Source of the DNA: Pirellulaceae bacterium
Lineage (GTDB): Bacteria; Planctomycetota; Planctomycetia; Pirellulales; Pirellulaceae
Reading direction: 5' to 3'
Length of the DNA stretch: 55,920 nucleotides
Assembly: GCA_025459265.1 (NCBI GenBank)
Contig: JALOQX010000003.1
Coordinates: forward strand, 1-55,920
Shown: positions 36,014 through 45,107 of the stretch, piece by piece
Position numbering within the stretch: position 1 is the first letter of the stretch
Layout: each line of letters begins with the position of its first letter
Translations under genes and position numbers: made by a program
The notes under the pieces: model-generated
What the model was told of the DNA's origin: nothing
Databases searched by the model: none
What the model saw: the letters and a program-made list of their open reading frames with translations, nothing else

Positions 36014-36037
36014 GGGGCGCCCCGGCAACAGCGCCCC
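36014..36037 (+). other. Hairpin between gspJ and gspK
   Basis: GGGGCGC (36014-36020) and GCGCCCC (36031-36037) form a 7-bp stem with a 10-nt loop in the 55-bp gap. There is no T-run. It could modulate read-through or protect the message. Confidence 0.3.
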
Positions 36038-36052
36038 GTCCGCCAGGCTGAG

Positions 36053-37663
36053 ATGCCCGACATGACGTACGATCCCCGAACTGCAGGCCGCACGTGTCAC
36101 GCCCGACGCGGGATGGTCCTGGTCGTCGTGCTGGTGGTCGTGGCGCTGTTGGCGCTGGCGGCGTACACCTTCGCCGCGCTGATGGCGACGCACCTGGGCG
36201 CAGCCAAGCTCGGGGGACGCCAGCTCCAATGTCGCGCGTTGGTCGAGTCCGGGGTGGAAGCCGTTCGCCTGTACCTGATGCTGGACGAGGCGGCGCGCAG
36301 CGATGCGGGAGGCGAGTTCAACAACCCGTCCTATTTCCAGGCCATGCCGGTGCTCGTCCACGACGACGCGACGCAGCGCGCCGACTTCACCGTCCTCGTG
36401 CCAAATCTCGATGATCAAGGCAACCTGGGCGGTGTGCGGTACGGACTCGAAGACGAATCGACCCGCCTCCACCTCAATGCACTGCTGACGGCCGATAAGG
36501 TGCTCGACAACGCCGGCCGCGATCTGCTGATGGGGTTGCCCGGCATGACCGTCGACGTGGCCGACGCGATTCTGGACTGGATGGACGACGATGACGAACC
36601 GCGCGAGTACGGGGCGGAGTCGTCGTACTACCAAGGCCTCAAGCCCCCTTACGCCGCGAAGAACGGACTGCTGGACACCGTCGAGGAACTCTTGCTCGTG
36701 CGCGGCGTGACACCGCAGCTGCTCTTTGGCACCGACACGAATCGCAATGGCATGGTCGATCCCCACGAGAGCAATCTGCTGCCGGCCAGCGGCACGACCG
36801 GTCAGACGCTGCCGAGCCGTGGAACGGATCCGACGATCGGCTCGATGGACCGCGGGTGGTCCGGCTACCTGACGCTTTACAGCGCCGAAAAAAACGTCTC
36901 GTCCGCCGGGACGCCGCGTATCGACGTGAACCAGGACGACCTTGCGGCGTTGTACGACAGCCTGGCCACTGCCTTGAACGAGGACTGGGCCAAGTTCATT
37001 GTGCTCTATCGGCAGCACGGCGCGTACGACGGGGACGAAGCCGGGGAGGACGTGGCCACGATCACGGATATCGATCTCACGCAGGAAGGGGGCACGAAGC
37101 TGACCCAAGTGCTGGATCTGATCGGCGCGAAGGTGCAGATACCGGGCAGCGGGGACGGCGAGGGACGCGTCGTGGCGGCGGCGTTTCCGGAGACGCTGGC
37201 CGAGATGATGGTCTACATGCCGATTTTGATGGATCACGTGGCGGTCAATGCTCAGCCGACGATCCCCGGCCGCATCAACGTCAATCTCGCCCCGCGGACG
37301 ATCCTGCAGGCCATTCCGGGCCTGGAAGAGACCGTTGTGGAGGAGATCGTCAACCAGCGGGCCTATGAGGCGGAGACGGATGCCGAGGCGCTGGCACGCC
37401 GCCACGAGACCTGGCTGCTGACCGCGGGCATCGTCACGTTGGACGAGATGAAGCAGTTGGTACCGTTCATTTGTGCCGGTGGCGACGTGTATCGGGCCCA
37501 GGTGGTCGGGTATTACGAAGATGGAGGTGCGGCGGCGCGGGCAGAAGTCATTTTCGATGCTACCGGCGCGGTACCGCGCGTAGTATCCTGGAGGGAGATC
37601 AGTCACCTGGGGCGAGGCTATCCCCTGGACCTGTTGGGCGTTCAATTCCAGCCTGGCTCCTGA
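36053..37663 (+). CDS. gspK: Minor pseudopilin GspK
   Basis: 536 residues, longer than the usual ~320. The leader ends RRG (Gly20), followed by MVLVVVLVVVALLALAAY with no Glu at +5, as is normal for GspK. The large soluble domain contains helix-hairpin-helix-like stretches (LLMGLPGMTVDVADAILDW, then NLAPRTILQAIPGLEETVVEEIV) that match the SAM-like part of GspK. Extra residues lie between the two parts (about 220-390). GspK caps the pseudopilus and helps select substrates. Confidence 0.9.
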   Translation: MPDMTYDPRTAGRTCHARRGMVLVVVLVVVALLALAAYTFAALMATHLGAAKLGGRQLQCRALVESGVEAVRLYLMLDEAARSDAGGEFNNPSYFQAMPVLVHDDATQRADFTVLVPNLDDQGNLGGVRYGLEDESTRLHLNALLTADKVLDNAGRDLLMGLPGMTVDVADAILDWMDDDDEPREYGAESSYYQGLKPPYAAKNGLLDTVEELLLVRGVTPQLLFGTDTNRNGMVDPHESNLLPASGTTGQTLPSRGTDPTIGSMDRGWSGYLTLYSAEKNVSSAGTPRIDVNQDDLAALYDSLATALNEDWAKFIVLYRQHGAYDGDEAGEDVATITDIDLTQEGGTKLTQVLDLIGAKVQIPGSGDGEGRVVAAAFPETLAEMMVYMPILMDHVAVNAQPTIPGRINVNLAPRTILQAIPGLEETVVEEIVNQRAYEAETDAEALARRHETWLLTAGIVTLDEMKQLVPFICAGGDVYRAQVVGYYEDGGAAARAEVIFDATGAVPRVVSWREISHLGRGYPLDLLGVQFQPGS

Positions 37664-37701
37664 GACCACGAGAGGCGCTCCTAGCGGAGGCGAGCGGAAA
37701 T

Positions 37702-39417
37702 ATGGCGAAGCTGTTGGCACTAGAGTGGGACGGGCGCGAGGCCCGGATCGCCGTGGCGACGCCGCGCGGTGCCGAGGTGCAACTCGAAGACGCCTTCGCC
37801 ATCGACATCCCCGCCGTGGCCTCCGAGGACGTGGGCGGCGACCCGCGCGAAATTGGGCGACGCATCGCCGAAGCCCTGGCGGCCCGCGGCCTGACCGGCT
37901 GCGACGCCCTGGTGGGCCTGGGCCGTTCGAGCATTGAGCTGCGGTCCCTGTCGCTCCCGCTGGCCCCGCCCGAGGAATTGCCCGACCTGGTCCGCTTTCA
38001 GGCCCTCCAGGCGTTCACCTCGATCGGCGAGGACTGGCCGCTGGACTTCGTCGAGCTGGGGGAGCAAGACGGGGCGCTCAATGTTCTGGCGGCCGTGCTG
38101 GCACCGAAACAGGTCGAGCACATTCTGCAGGTCTGTGCCGCCAGCCAGCTCAAAGCACGCTGCCTGGTCCTGCGGCCGTTTGCGGCCGCGTCGCTCCTGA
38201 AACGCAGTCGGCTCCCGGTCACGGGACACGGTGCGCTGATTGTCGACCTGCTGGCCGACGGCGCCGATCTCACCGCCACGCTCGACGGCCTGGTCGTGTT
38301 CATGCGCACGGTGCGCTTGCCGGCGGCGGTCGGGACGACCGTCCAGGCCGCGGCGCTGCTGGGCGAAGTGCGCCGCACAATTGCGGCGGCCCAGGCCCAG
38401 ATGTCCGGCGTGCGGATCGAACAGATCGTCATCTGCGGGAGCGAAACAGAACACCCGATACTCGCGCAATCGCTGCGCGATGCCCTGCGGCTCGACGTTG
38501 TCGTGTTCGATCCGTTCCGTGTAGTGCGCGTGGCAGCGCACCTGGCGCAGCAGCCGGTGGCCGACGCGGGCCGATATGCGCCGCTGCTGGGCATGCTGGC
38601 GGACGAGATGGCTGGCACGCGGCACGCGATCGATTTTCTCAACCCCCGCAAACGCCCCGCTCCGCGCAGCCATCGGCGGCGCAACGTCCTGATCGGCGCC
38701 GCGGTTCTGACACTGCTGGGCGTAATCGGCGGAACCTGCTGGGCACGCATCCACACGCTCGATGGCCAGATCCGCACCCTCCGTGATCAGATTGCGGCGC
38801 TCGACAAAGACGTCGAACAAGCCCGCACGCTGGTGGCCAAAGCGGATGCCGTCCGGGAGTTCACGGAGGCCGATGTCACGTGGCTCGACGAGCTGTACGT
38901 CCTGGCCCAACGCATGCCGGACGCCGACAAGGTCAAGCTGGATGAGGTACGCCTCGGCGCGTCCTTGAAACGCGGTGGCGTCATGACGCTCAAGGGACAC
39001 GTCACCAGTTCCGACATCATCGCCGCCTTCGAGGAATCCCTGCGCCGGGACGATAACGTGGTCGCCGGCCGGTACGGCACGATCGATCGCAATCAGCGGG
39101 ATTACCCGTACCTGCTCGACACCACCGTCAGCGTCCCGCCGGACGAATATGATAACGGGCGATCGCGCGGGCGCCCCTTCCGCAAGACGCTCCAGCCACC
39201 GTCGCCGGTGGACGCCGTAACGAGGGACGCGCCCGTCCCCGCCGCGGCTGCCCCAACCCCAGACGCGCCCGTCCCCGCCGCGGCTGCCCCAACCCCAGAC
39301 GCGCCGGTCCCCGCCGCAGAAGTCCCGTCTCCAGGTCCCGCCGAACCGGCCGCCTCGCCTACCGACCCCGCAGCGGAGGATGCCCCACCGATCAGCCCCG
39401 GGAGTCCCGCGCCATGA
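37702..39417 (+). CDS. gspL: GspL-like (PilM-PilN-like) platform protein
   Basis: 571 residues from the ATG at 37702 (GCGGAGG and GCGGAAA upstream). Residues 1-310 look like an actin-fold cytoplasmic domain (PilM/GspL type), followed by a basic linker, one membrane helix (about 327-350), a coiled coil (about 354-395) and a PilN-like periplasmic domain. This is the expected GspL layout: it ties GspE to the envelope. The C-terminal ~65 residues are Pro/Ala-rich and include two perfect 36-bp repeats. Its stop overlaps the next start as ATGA. Confidence 0.85.
   Translation: MAKLLALEWDGREARIAVATPRGAEVQLEDAFAIDIPAVASEDVGGDPREIGRRIAEALAARGLTGCDALVGLGRSSIELRSLSLPLAPPEELPDLVRFQALQAFTSIGEDWPLDFVELGEQDGALNVLAAVLAPKQVEHILQVCAASQLKARCLVLRPFAAASLLKRSRLPVTGHGALIVDLLADGADLTATLDGLVVFMRTVRLPAAVGTTVQAAALLGEVRRTIAAAQAQMSGVRIEQIVICGSETEHPILAQSLRDALRLDVVVFDPFRVVRVAAHLAQQPVADAGRYAPLLGMLADEMAGTRHAIDFLNPRKRPAPRSHRRRNVLIGAAVLTLLGVIGGTCWARIHTLDGQIRTLRDQIAALDKDVEQARTLVAKADAVREFTEADVTWLDELYVLAQRMPDADKVKLDEVRLGASLKRGGVMTLKGHVTSSDIIAAFEESLRRDDNVVAGRYGTIDRNQRDYPYLLDTTVSVPPDEYDNGRSRGRPFRKTLQPPSPVDAVTRDAPVPAAAAPTPDAPVPAAAAPTPDAPVPAAEVPSPGPAEPAASPTDPAAEDAPPISPGSPAP
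39229..39318 (+). repeat. 36-bp tandem repeat in gspL tail
   Basis: Two identical 36-bp units (39229-39264, 39265-39300) and half of a third encode a Pro/Ala repeat of 12 residues (APVPAAAAPTPD). Identical synonymous codons in both copies point to recent duplication. Confidence 0.9.
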
Positions 39418-40628
39418 ACCGTCGCGAAAAGCTCCTGGCGGCTGCTGTCGGTCTGCTCGTGCTGCTAGCCGTACTGAATTACGCCGTGAAGCGGGTTGTC
39501 GCCCAGTTTACCCAGCGTGCCGAGTTGATTGAGGAACTGGACGCGGACATCAAGTCCAAGGAAGTGCTTGTGGAACGCGGCAAGACGGCCCGTGACACGC
39601 TCGACGTGTATCGCGCACGATCGCTGCCCGCCGATTCCGTGATGGCCAGTTCCCGCTACCGCGCGTGGCTGCACGAATGGGCCGAGGCGGCGAACGTCAA
39701 GGCGGCCAACGTCAAACACGTGCGGGTCAGCCCGTTCCAGCAGGCCCATGACCGGCATACGTTCAGTGTCACCTGCGACGCCACGCTGCCCCAGCTGGTG
39801 GACCTCCTGTATCGCTTCTACTCGTCCGACACGCTGCATCGGATCCAGAGCCTCGGCGCTACTCCTTCCGAAGGTAATCTGCTGTCGCTGAACTTCACGC
39901 TGGAGGCCATCAGTCTGCCGGACGCCGAAAAGGATCGGCCCCTGTCGAAACTCCCGGCACAGAGATTGGCACTGGACTGCGTTGAGGCCTACCAGGCCGT
40001 GATCGTGCGGCGCAATCCCTACGCACCGGCCAACGAACCTCCCAAGTTCACATCCTCCAGTTCCCAACGCGGCGTCGTCAACCAACCGCTGTCTGTAACG
40101 CTCAAAGCTGATGACCCCGAGAAACAGGCCGTCCGGTACCGCCTCGAGGACGCCAGCGCGCTCCCGGGGCTCAAGCTCGACGAGCAGTCCGGGCGGCTGG
40201 AATGGACGCCGACCGCCACGGGCGAGTTTGAACTGACCGTCCACGCGATCGACGACGGGATGCCTCCTAAAGAAACGTCACAACAGCTGACGTTCGCCGT
40301 CTCGGATCCCCCACCTCCTGAGGAGGCCGCGTCCCCAACCCGGTCGTTCGACGAGGCCAAGTACACGTTCGTCACCGGCATCGTCGAAGTCAACGGCCGG
40401 CGGCAAGTGTGGTTGACCATTCGCAGCGAAGGGAAATGGCTGCGTCTTTTCGAAGGCGATTCCTTCCAGGTCGGCTCGTTTGAGGGCACGATTGTGCGGA
40501 TCCACACGCGGCACGTGGAGATACAGGCCGCCGGCCAGACCCTCTCAGTGCGGTTTGGTCAGAACCTGACGGAAGGCGAAGTCGTGGCGGCTGGACCCAG
40601 CGTCGCTGCCAGCGGTGCCGCAGACTAA
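39414..40628 (+). CDS. gspM: GspM/PilO-like protein with Ig-like and GspC/PilP-like domains
   Basis: 404 residues, about twice the usual GspM. One membrane helix (about 6-26), a coiled coil and a ferredoxin-like PilO/GspM domain (to about 165) come first. Residues about 206-302 resemble a cadherin/putative Ig-like domain (PLSVTLKADDPE... GRLEWTPTATGEFELTVHAIDDG). Residues about 317-393 (FVTGIVEVNGRRQVWLTIRS..LRLFEGDSFQVGSFEGTIVRIHTRHVEIQ) match the pattern of the GspC homology region or PilP, the part that contacts the secretin. No separate gspC is present, so this protein may take both roles. ATGA overlap with gspL. Confidence 0.78.
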   Translation: MNRREKLLAAAVGLLVLLAVLNYAVKRVVAQFTQRAELIEELDADIKSKEVLVERGKTARDTLDVYRARSLPADSVMASSRYRAWLHEWAEAANVKAANVKHVRVSPFQQAHDRHTFSVTCDATLPQLVDLLYRFYSSDTLHRIQSLGATPSEGNLLSLNFTLEAISLPDAEKDRPLSKLPAQRLALDCVEAYQAVIVRRNPYAPANEPPKFTSSSSQRGVVNQPLSVTLKADDPEKQAVRYRLEDASALPGLKLDEQSGRLEWTPTATGEFELTVHAIDDGMPPKETSQQLTFAVSDPPPPEEAASPTRSFDEAKYTFVTGIVEVNGRRQVWLTIRSEGKWLRLFEGDSFQVGSFEGTIVRIHTRHVEIQAAGQTLSVRFGQNLTEGEVVAAGPSVAASGAAD

Positions 40629-40816
40629 GCCCTGTGAACCTCACAAGCCCCTTGGGCGGCGTCTCTCACGGCGGGCGACAATTTTGTCTGCAGCGACCTT
40701 GCCGATTATGCCGATTGTTCCAGCTGAGTGGATTCTGCGGAGGATGACGGCATGCGCATCGAATGTCACGTGGCGGCAGACCTGCCAGACGGGGCAAGAT
40801 GCGGAGGGAGCGAAGA
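40629..40816 (+). promoter_or_regulatory. Intergenic region before gspD
   Basis: 188 bp. It contains GCGGGCGACAA (40671-40681), the same 11-mer found upstream of gspE, here continuing into GACAATTTTGTC, a short palindrome. GATTAT (40704-40709) could be a -10 box but the spacing from TTGTCT (14 bp) is short. The gene may have its own promoter. Confidence 0.35.
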
Positions 40817-43800
40817 ATGCGTCACAGTCGGGAGTCGCACTGGGTGCCAGTTCGGGCGCTGACTTGGCTCTGTCTGACGGGACTTGTGCTCGTCGGAGCG
40901 AATTCAGAGCGCGTCACAGCGCAAGACACGGGCGACAGCACATCCTATCGGCTGTCGCACACCGACCCCGCGACGGTAGTGCCTCAGCTGCGCGACATGC
41001 TGCGCGAGTATGGGGCCGAAGCGGAGTTGTTGATCGAAAAGTCGCAGAATCGCATCATCGTGCGCGGTGCGGCTCCCGCACGGCAGTTGGCGGGTCAGTT
41101 CATTCAAGCGTTGGACAAGTCGCCCGCCCCACCGGTGGCGGCCGGTGCGGGGTCCGGGCCTGGCCAGGTTGTGGGATATCCGGTGGCGACGGACCGGCTG
41201 GATGCCGTCGCGGACCTGCTGCGGCAGCGGTTTCCGGTCTCCAGCGGTGTGCGCATCGCCCCCGACCGGCGGACCTCGCAGCTGGTTGTGATTGCCAGCG
41301 CCGAAGCGCACACGCAGATTTCCGACTATCTGGGACAAATCGGTGCGGGACCGGTTCAGGGAGCCGCCCAACCGGGTCCGGGCTTGCTGCCTGGCGGGGC
41401 GGCGGCATATCAGCTCCAGCACGTGTCGGCGGTGGAATTGGAGTCCAGCCTGCAGCGTCTGTGGGGCAACCAGTTGATCATCACGCCGGACGCGCGCGGA
41501 ACGGCGGCGTCAGTGCGACGGGCCACGGATCCGGTTGATCGGGTCTTGATGCGGGTCGACCGCGCGCGGCGGACGGTCGAATTCCCGGTGTCGGACGACG
41601 TGGCGCGGTCGTGGCGGCAGGTGGTGGCCGCATTGGATCGGCCGGGGCACGGCGCGGACGCCACGACGCAGTTGGTGCCGGTGCGGCGTGCCGATCCGGC
41701 GCAGGTGCAGCAAGCGGTGAGCATGATTCGGGACGCGGCCTTGCGCACGGACCCGGGCGAGACGATGGCGGCGGTGCCCATCGCGCCGGCGGCGCGGAGC
41801 CGCGGCGGCGTGAATCTGGTCTCGATGATCTTCCGGCCCGAGGCGGCGGCGCAGGAGTCGGCGCCGGGGGCGCCCCCACCTGCGCCCACCCCGCCCGCCG
41901 AAACGCCACCGGCCCCTGCACCGCAGGGGCCCCCAGGCGAAGCGGCAGACGGCGACGAGGCGGAGGGGCTGCTGGGCGACGTGCAGATCGAATTTGTGCC
42001 GGAGTTGGGCGTGATCATCCTCCGCGGCAACCGGCGCGACGTGGAACGCGTGCAGCGGATCATCAATGAAATTGAAGCGCAAAGCGAGATCACGCGTCCG
42101 GAAATCGAAGTCGCGCTGCTGCAGCATACCAACAGTGAGGCGATGAGCACGCTCGTGACGCAGGTGTACACGGATGTCTACCAGCCGCGCCAAGGTTCGC
42201 TGAGCATCACGCCCCTGGTCAAGCCGAACGCGATCTTGCTGGTCGGGCGCCAGGAGAACATCGACACGGTCCTGACGCTGATCGAAAAGCTCGATCAGCC
42301 GGTCGCGCCGGAGACGCAGATTTCGGTGTTTCGCCTGCTGCACATGTCGGCGGTCAATGCCGAGACGTACATCCGCAACTTCTACGGCACCGTCACCGGA
42401 GCGGCGGTGGGTGCGGCGCAGCAGACGCAGCAGACCGTGCGTGGCCTCTCGCCGCGGGTGACCGTGATCGCCGACTACCGCAGCAACTCGCTGATCGTAC
42501 AAGCCAGTCCGCGCGACCTGGAGGAAGTGTCCAAACTGCTCAAGGAGCTTGATGTCGACAAGACAGAGGCCACCGTCGAGGTGCGGGTGTTTCCGCTCCG
42601 AAACTCGCTCGCCTCCACGCTCCAGGGCGTGCTGCAAAACACGCTGGCGGCGCAAGCCCAGGCGGCGGCCGGCGCGCAAACCGGCTTTCAGCCGATCCCC
42701 ACCGGACAGACCGGCGCCGCCACGCAGACGCAGCCGTCGCGGAGCGTTCAGATCATCGGCATCGACCAGCAGGGCAACAAGATCATTGAGACGGCGCTGC
42801 TGAGTGACATCACGGTCACCGCGGATGACAATTCGAATACCCTCGTCGTCAAAGCGCCCTCCCAGAGCATGGGGTTGATCGCCGCGCTGGTCGAACAGCT
42901 CGACAAGATCCCCGCGGCGGAGTCGCAGATCAAGGTGTTCCAGATCAAGAACGGGGACGCCACGAACCTGACGTCAATGCTGCAGACCCTGTTCGGTCAG
43001 CAGGTCACGGCCGGGCAGGTGGGGGTGTTCAGCCAGACGGTGGGCCGTACGTTCGGCGCCCAGACGGCGCTGCAGCAAACCAGTGCCGGCGAGAGCTCGC
43101 TGATCCCGCTCAACTTCGGCGTCGACGCCCGGACCAACAGCATTGTCGCGGCCGGCTCGGCCGGCGACCTGGCCGTCGTGGAGGCGATTCTCCTGCGGCT
43201 GGACGAAGGCGACCTGCGCCAGCGGAAGCTGATCGTCTATCGGCTCAACAACGCCCCAGCGCAGTTCGTCGCCGACGCGCTGACGCAGATCCTCAATGAA
43301 CAGTACCAGCTGCTCTCGCAGCAGCAGACGCAGCAGTTCTCGCTGATCAGCCAGTTCGAGTTGATTGACCAGCAGGTCTCGGTGGTGCCGGAGACCATCA
43401 GCAACACGTTGGTGGTGAGCGCGACGCCGAAGTACTTCGAACAGATCACCGAAGTGATCCAGGACCTGGACCGCCGACCGCCCATGATCATGATCCAGGT
43501 GGTGGTCTGTCTGGTGCGCCTGGACGAGACCGAAGAACTGGGAGTTGAACTCGGCATTCAGGATTCGCTGCTGTTCGACCGCAGCGCTACGGCGGCTGCG
43601 ACGGCGACCTCTGCGGCGGCGCTCATTCCTGGCTTCAACTTCGCCGGAGCGGCGCTGGGCAATTCGAGCTCCGCCGCCTCGCTGGCCACGCGCGACTCGC
43701 TGGCCGGGCAGGCCGTCGGCACGTTCGGACTTGGTCGGACAAGCGCTACGGAAGGCTTCCCGGGCCTCGTCCTGTCCGGAGCCAGTGATTCCATCAACAT

Positions 43801-45010
43801 CCTGATTCGCGCCCTGGCGCGCAAGTCGCGCGTGGAAGTCCTGAGCCGGCCGCAAATCATGACTTTGAACAATGTCCCGGCCTCCGTCCTCGTCGGGCAA
43901 CGGATCCCGCAGATCACCGACTTCCAGACGACCAGTGCCGGCAACACCGTCAATTCCATCACCTTGATCGACGTCGGCATTTCGCTCGGCGTGATCCCGC
44001 GTGTCACCCCGGACGGGCTGATCATCATGGACATCGAGGCGAACGACTCGAAGGCGGGTGACCCGGCCGAGGGCGTCACGGTGGGGGTGCAGGACGGCGT
44101 GGCCATTCAGTCGCCCATCTACGATGACATCACCGCGATTACGACGATTGCCGCCCGCAGTGGCCAGACCGTCGTGTTTGGTGGCCTGATCACCACGGAA
44201 CGTGTGGACACGTTCCGCGGGATCCCCTTCCTCTCCGACGTGCCGGTGTTGGGCCATTTGTTCCGGTACGACACGCAGTCCGACAAGCGACAGGAACTCC
44301 TGTTCTTCATGACGCCCCACATTGTGATGGACGACCAGGACGTGGACATGGTCAACCAGCGTGAGTCGGAGCGGATGAGCTGGTGCCTGGCGGATGTCAT
44401 GCAGATCCACGGTGATCCGGGCTTTCGTGGTGGTCACCCCGATGCCTGGACCGATGGAACGCCGCTCATCTATCCGAGCGTCGACCCCACCGCGTCGGGC
44501 GCGGTGATGCCCCTGGACGCCGAACCGGTACCCGCGCCCACCGGGGAGATGCTCCGGAAGTACGGGGCGCCGGCTGACCAGGGCAAGCCATTCCTGTTGC
44601 CACCCGACGCGCGCGAGGAGGGCAAACCGTTCATCCTGCCTCCCGCCGAGCGGCAAGAGGGGCGACCCTTCATTGAGCCAATGGGTCCGGCACCGGGCGG
44701 CACCATCCCGCTCGAGAATTCCGGCGTGTCGGCCCCGCAGAATGTCCCGCCGCATGTCCCGCCGCCGCCAGGAAACGGGCCGGGCCCGAGCGTGTCGGCG
44801 GCGGACTCGCCGCCGCCGGGACCGTACCCGCTCCCACCGACACCCTGGCAGGTGTGGGGGGCGCCGGCGGCCGTCGCCAGGGCCAGCGAGTCGGTGACGG
44901 ATGAACCGCCGCGGACACCGCCTCTGGCACCGCCTGCGCCGTCCGTGCCAGGGACGTCACCGGCCCGCTATGTCCCGCGTCCACAGGCTCAGTTCCCCTA
45001 CGTCAAGTGA
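40817..45010 (+). CDS. gspD: Secretin GspD with about nine N-domain-like repeats
   Basis: 1397 residues from the ATG at 40817 (GGAGGGAG upstream, signal peptide to about SERVTAQ; an ATG at 40763 adds only basic residues). GspD is normally 650-750 residues. Before the barrel, repeats that end in a helix closing LD/IE can be counted near residues 100, 172, 274, 420, 492, 578, 695, 796 and 885. The canonical secretin domain (about 892-1173) is complete: VEVLSRPQIMTLNN, VPASVLVGQRIP, GLIIMDIEANDS, GQTVVFGGLI, RGIPFLSDVPVLGHLF and ELLFFMTPHIV. The last ~220 residues are Pro-rich, with three G(K/R)PF(L/I) motifs. It forms the outer-membrane channel. Confidence 0.93.
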   Translation: MRHSRESHWVPVRALTWLCLTGLVLVGANSERVTAQDTGDSTSYRLSHTDPATVVPQLRDMLREYGAEAELLIEKSQNRIIVRGAAPARQLAGQFIQALDKSPAPPVAAGAGSGPGQVVGYPVATDRLDAVADLLRQRFPVSSGVRIAPDRRTSQLVVIASAEAHTQISDYLGQIGAGPVQGAAQPGPGLLPGGAAAYQLQHVSAVELESSLQRLWGNQLIITPDARGTAASVRRATDPVDRVLMRVDRARRTVEFPVSDDVARSWRQVVAALDRPGHGADATTQLVPVRRADPAQVQQAVSMIRDAALRTDPGETMAAVPIAPAARSRGGVNLVSMIFRPEAAAQESAPGAPPPAPTPPAETPPAPAPQGPPGEAADGDEAEGLLGDVQIEFVPELGVIILRGNRRDVERVQRIINEIEAQSEITRPEIEVALLQHTNSEAMSTLVTQVYTDVYQPRQGSLSITPLVKPNAILLVGRQENIDTVLTLIEKLDQPVAPETQISVFRLLHMSAVNAETYIRNFYGTVTGAAVGAAQQTQQTVRGLSPRVTVIADYRSNSLIVQASPRDLEEVSKLLKELDVDKTEATVEVRVFPLRNSLASTLQGVLQNTLAAQAQAAAGAQTGFQPIPTGQTGAATQTQPSRSVQIIGIDQQGNKIIETALLSDITVTADDNSNTLVVKAPSQSMGLIAALVEQLDKIPAAESQIKVFQIKNGDATNLTSMLQTLFGQQVTAGQVGVFSQTVGRTFGAQTALQQTSAGESSLIPLNFGVDARTNSIVAAGSAGDLAVVEAILLRLDEGDLRQRKLIVYRLNNAPAQFVADALTQILNEQYQLLSQQQTQQFSLISQFELIDQQVSVVPETISNTLVVSATPKYFEQITEVIQDLDRRPPMIMIQVVVCLVRLDETEELGVELGIQDSLLFDRSATAAATATSAAALIPGFNFAGAALGNSSSAASLATRDSLAGQAVGTFGLGRTSATEGFPGLVLSGASDSINILIRALARKSRVEVLSRPQIMTLNNVPASVLVGQRIPQITDFQTTSAGNTVNSITLIDVGISLGVIPRVTPDGLIIMDIEANDSKAGDPAEGVTVGVQDGVAIQSPIYDDITAITTIAARSGQTVVFGGLITTERVDTFRGIPFLSDVPVLGHLFRYDTQSDKRQELLFFMTPHIVMDDQDVDMVNQRESERMSWCLADVMQIHGDPGFRGGHPDAWTDGTPLIYPSVDPTASGAVMPLDAEPVPAPTGEMLRKYGAPADQGKPFLLPPDAREEGKPFILPPAERQEGRPFIEPMGPAPGGTIPLENSGVSAPQNVPPHVPPPPGNGPGPSVSAADSPPPGPYPLPPTPWQVWGAPAAVARASESVTDEPPRTPPLAPPAPSVPGTSPARYVPRPQAQFPYVK

Positions 45011-45107
45011 CTCGGCCGGCCACCGTGCACGCTGCGACTCGGTCGTGGCGACAAGACGGTCTCGCAACGATAGGCATTCCAACGACTTCGCGAGTGTGAG
45101 TACTGGT

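Noticed and set aside
42974..44755. 593-codon open frame antisense to the secretin barrel
   Set aside because: The secretin motifs on the plus strand are intact; the antisense product is His/Arg/Asp-rich, typical of codon-bias shadows.
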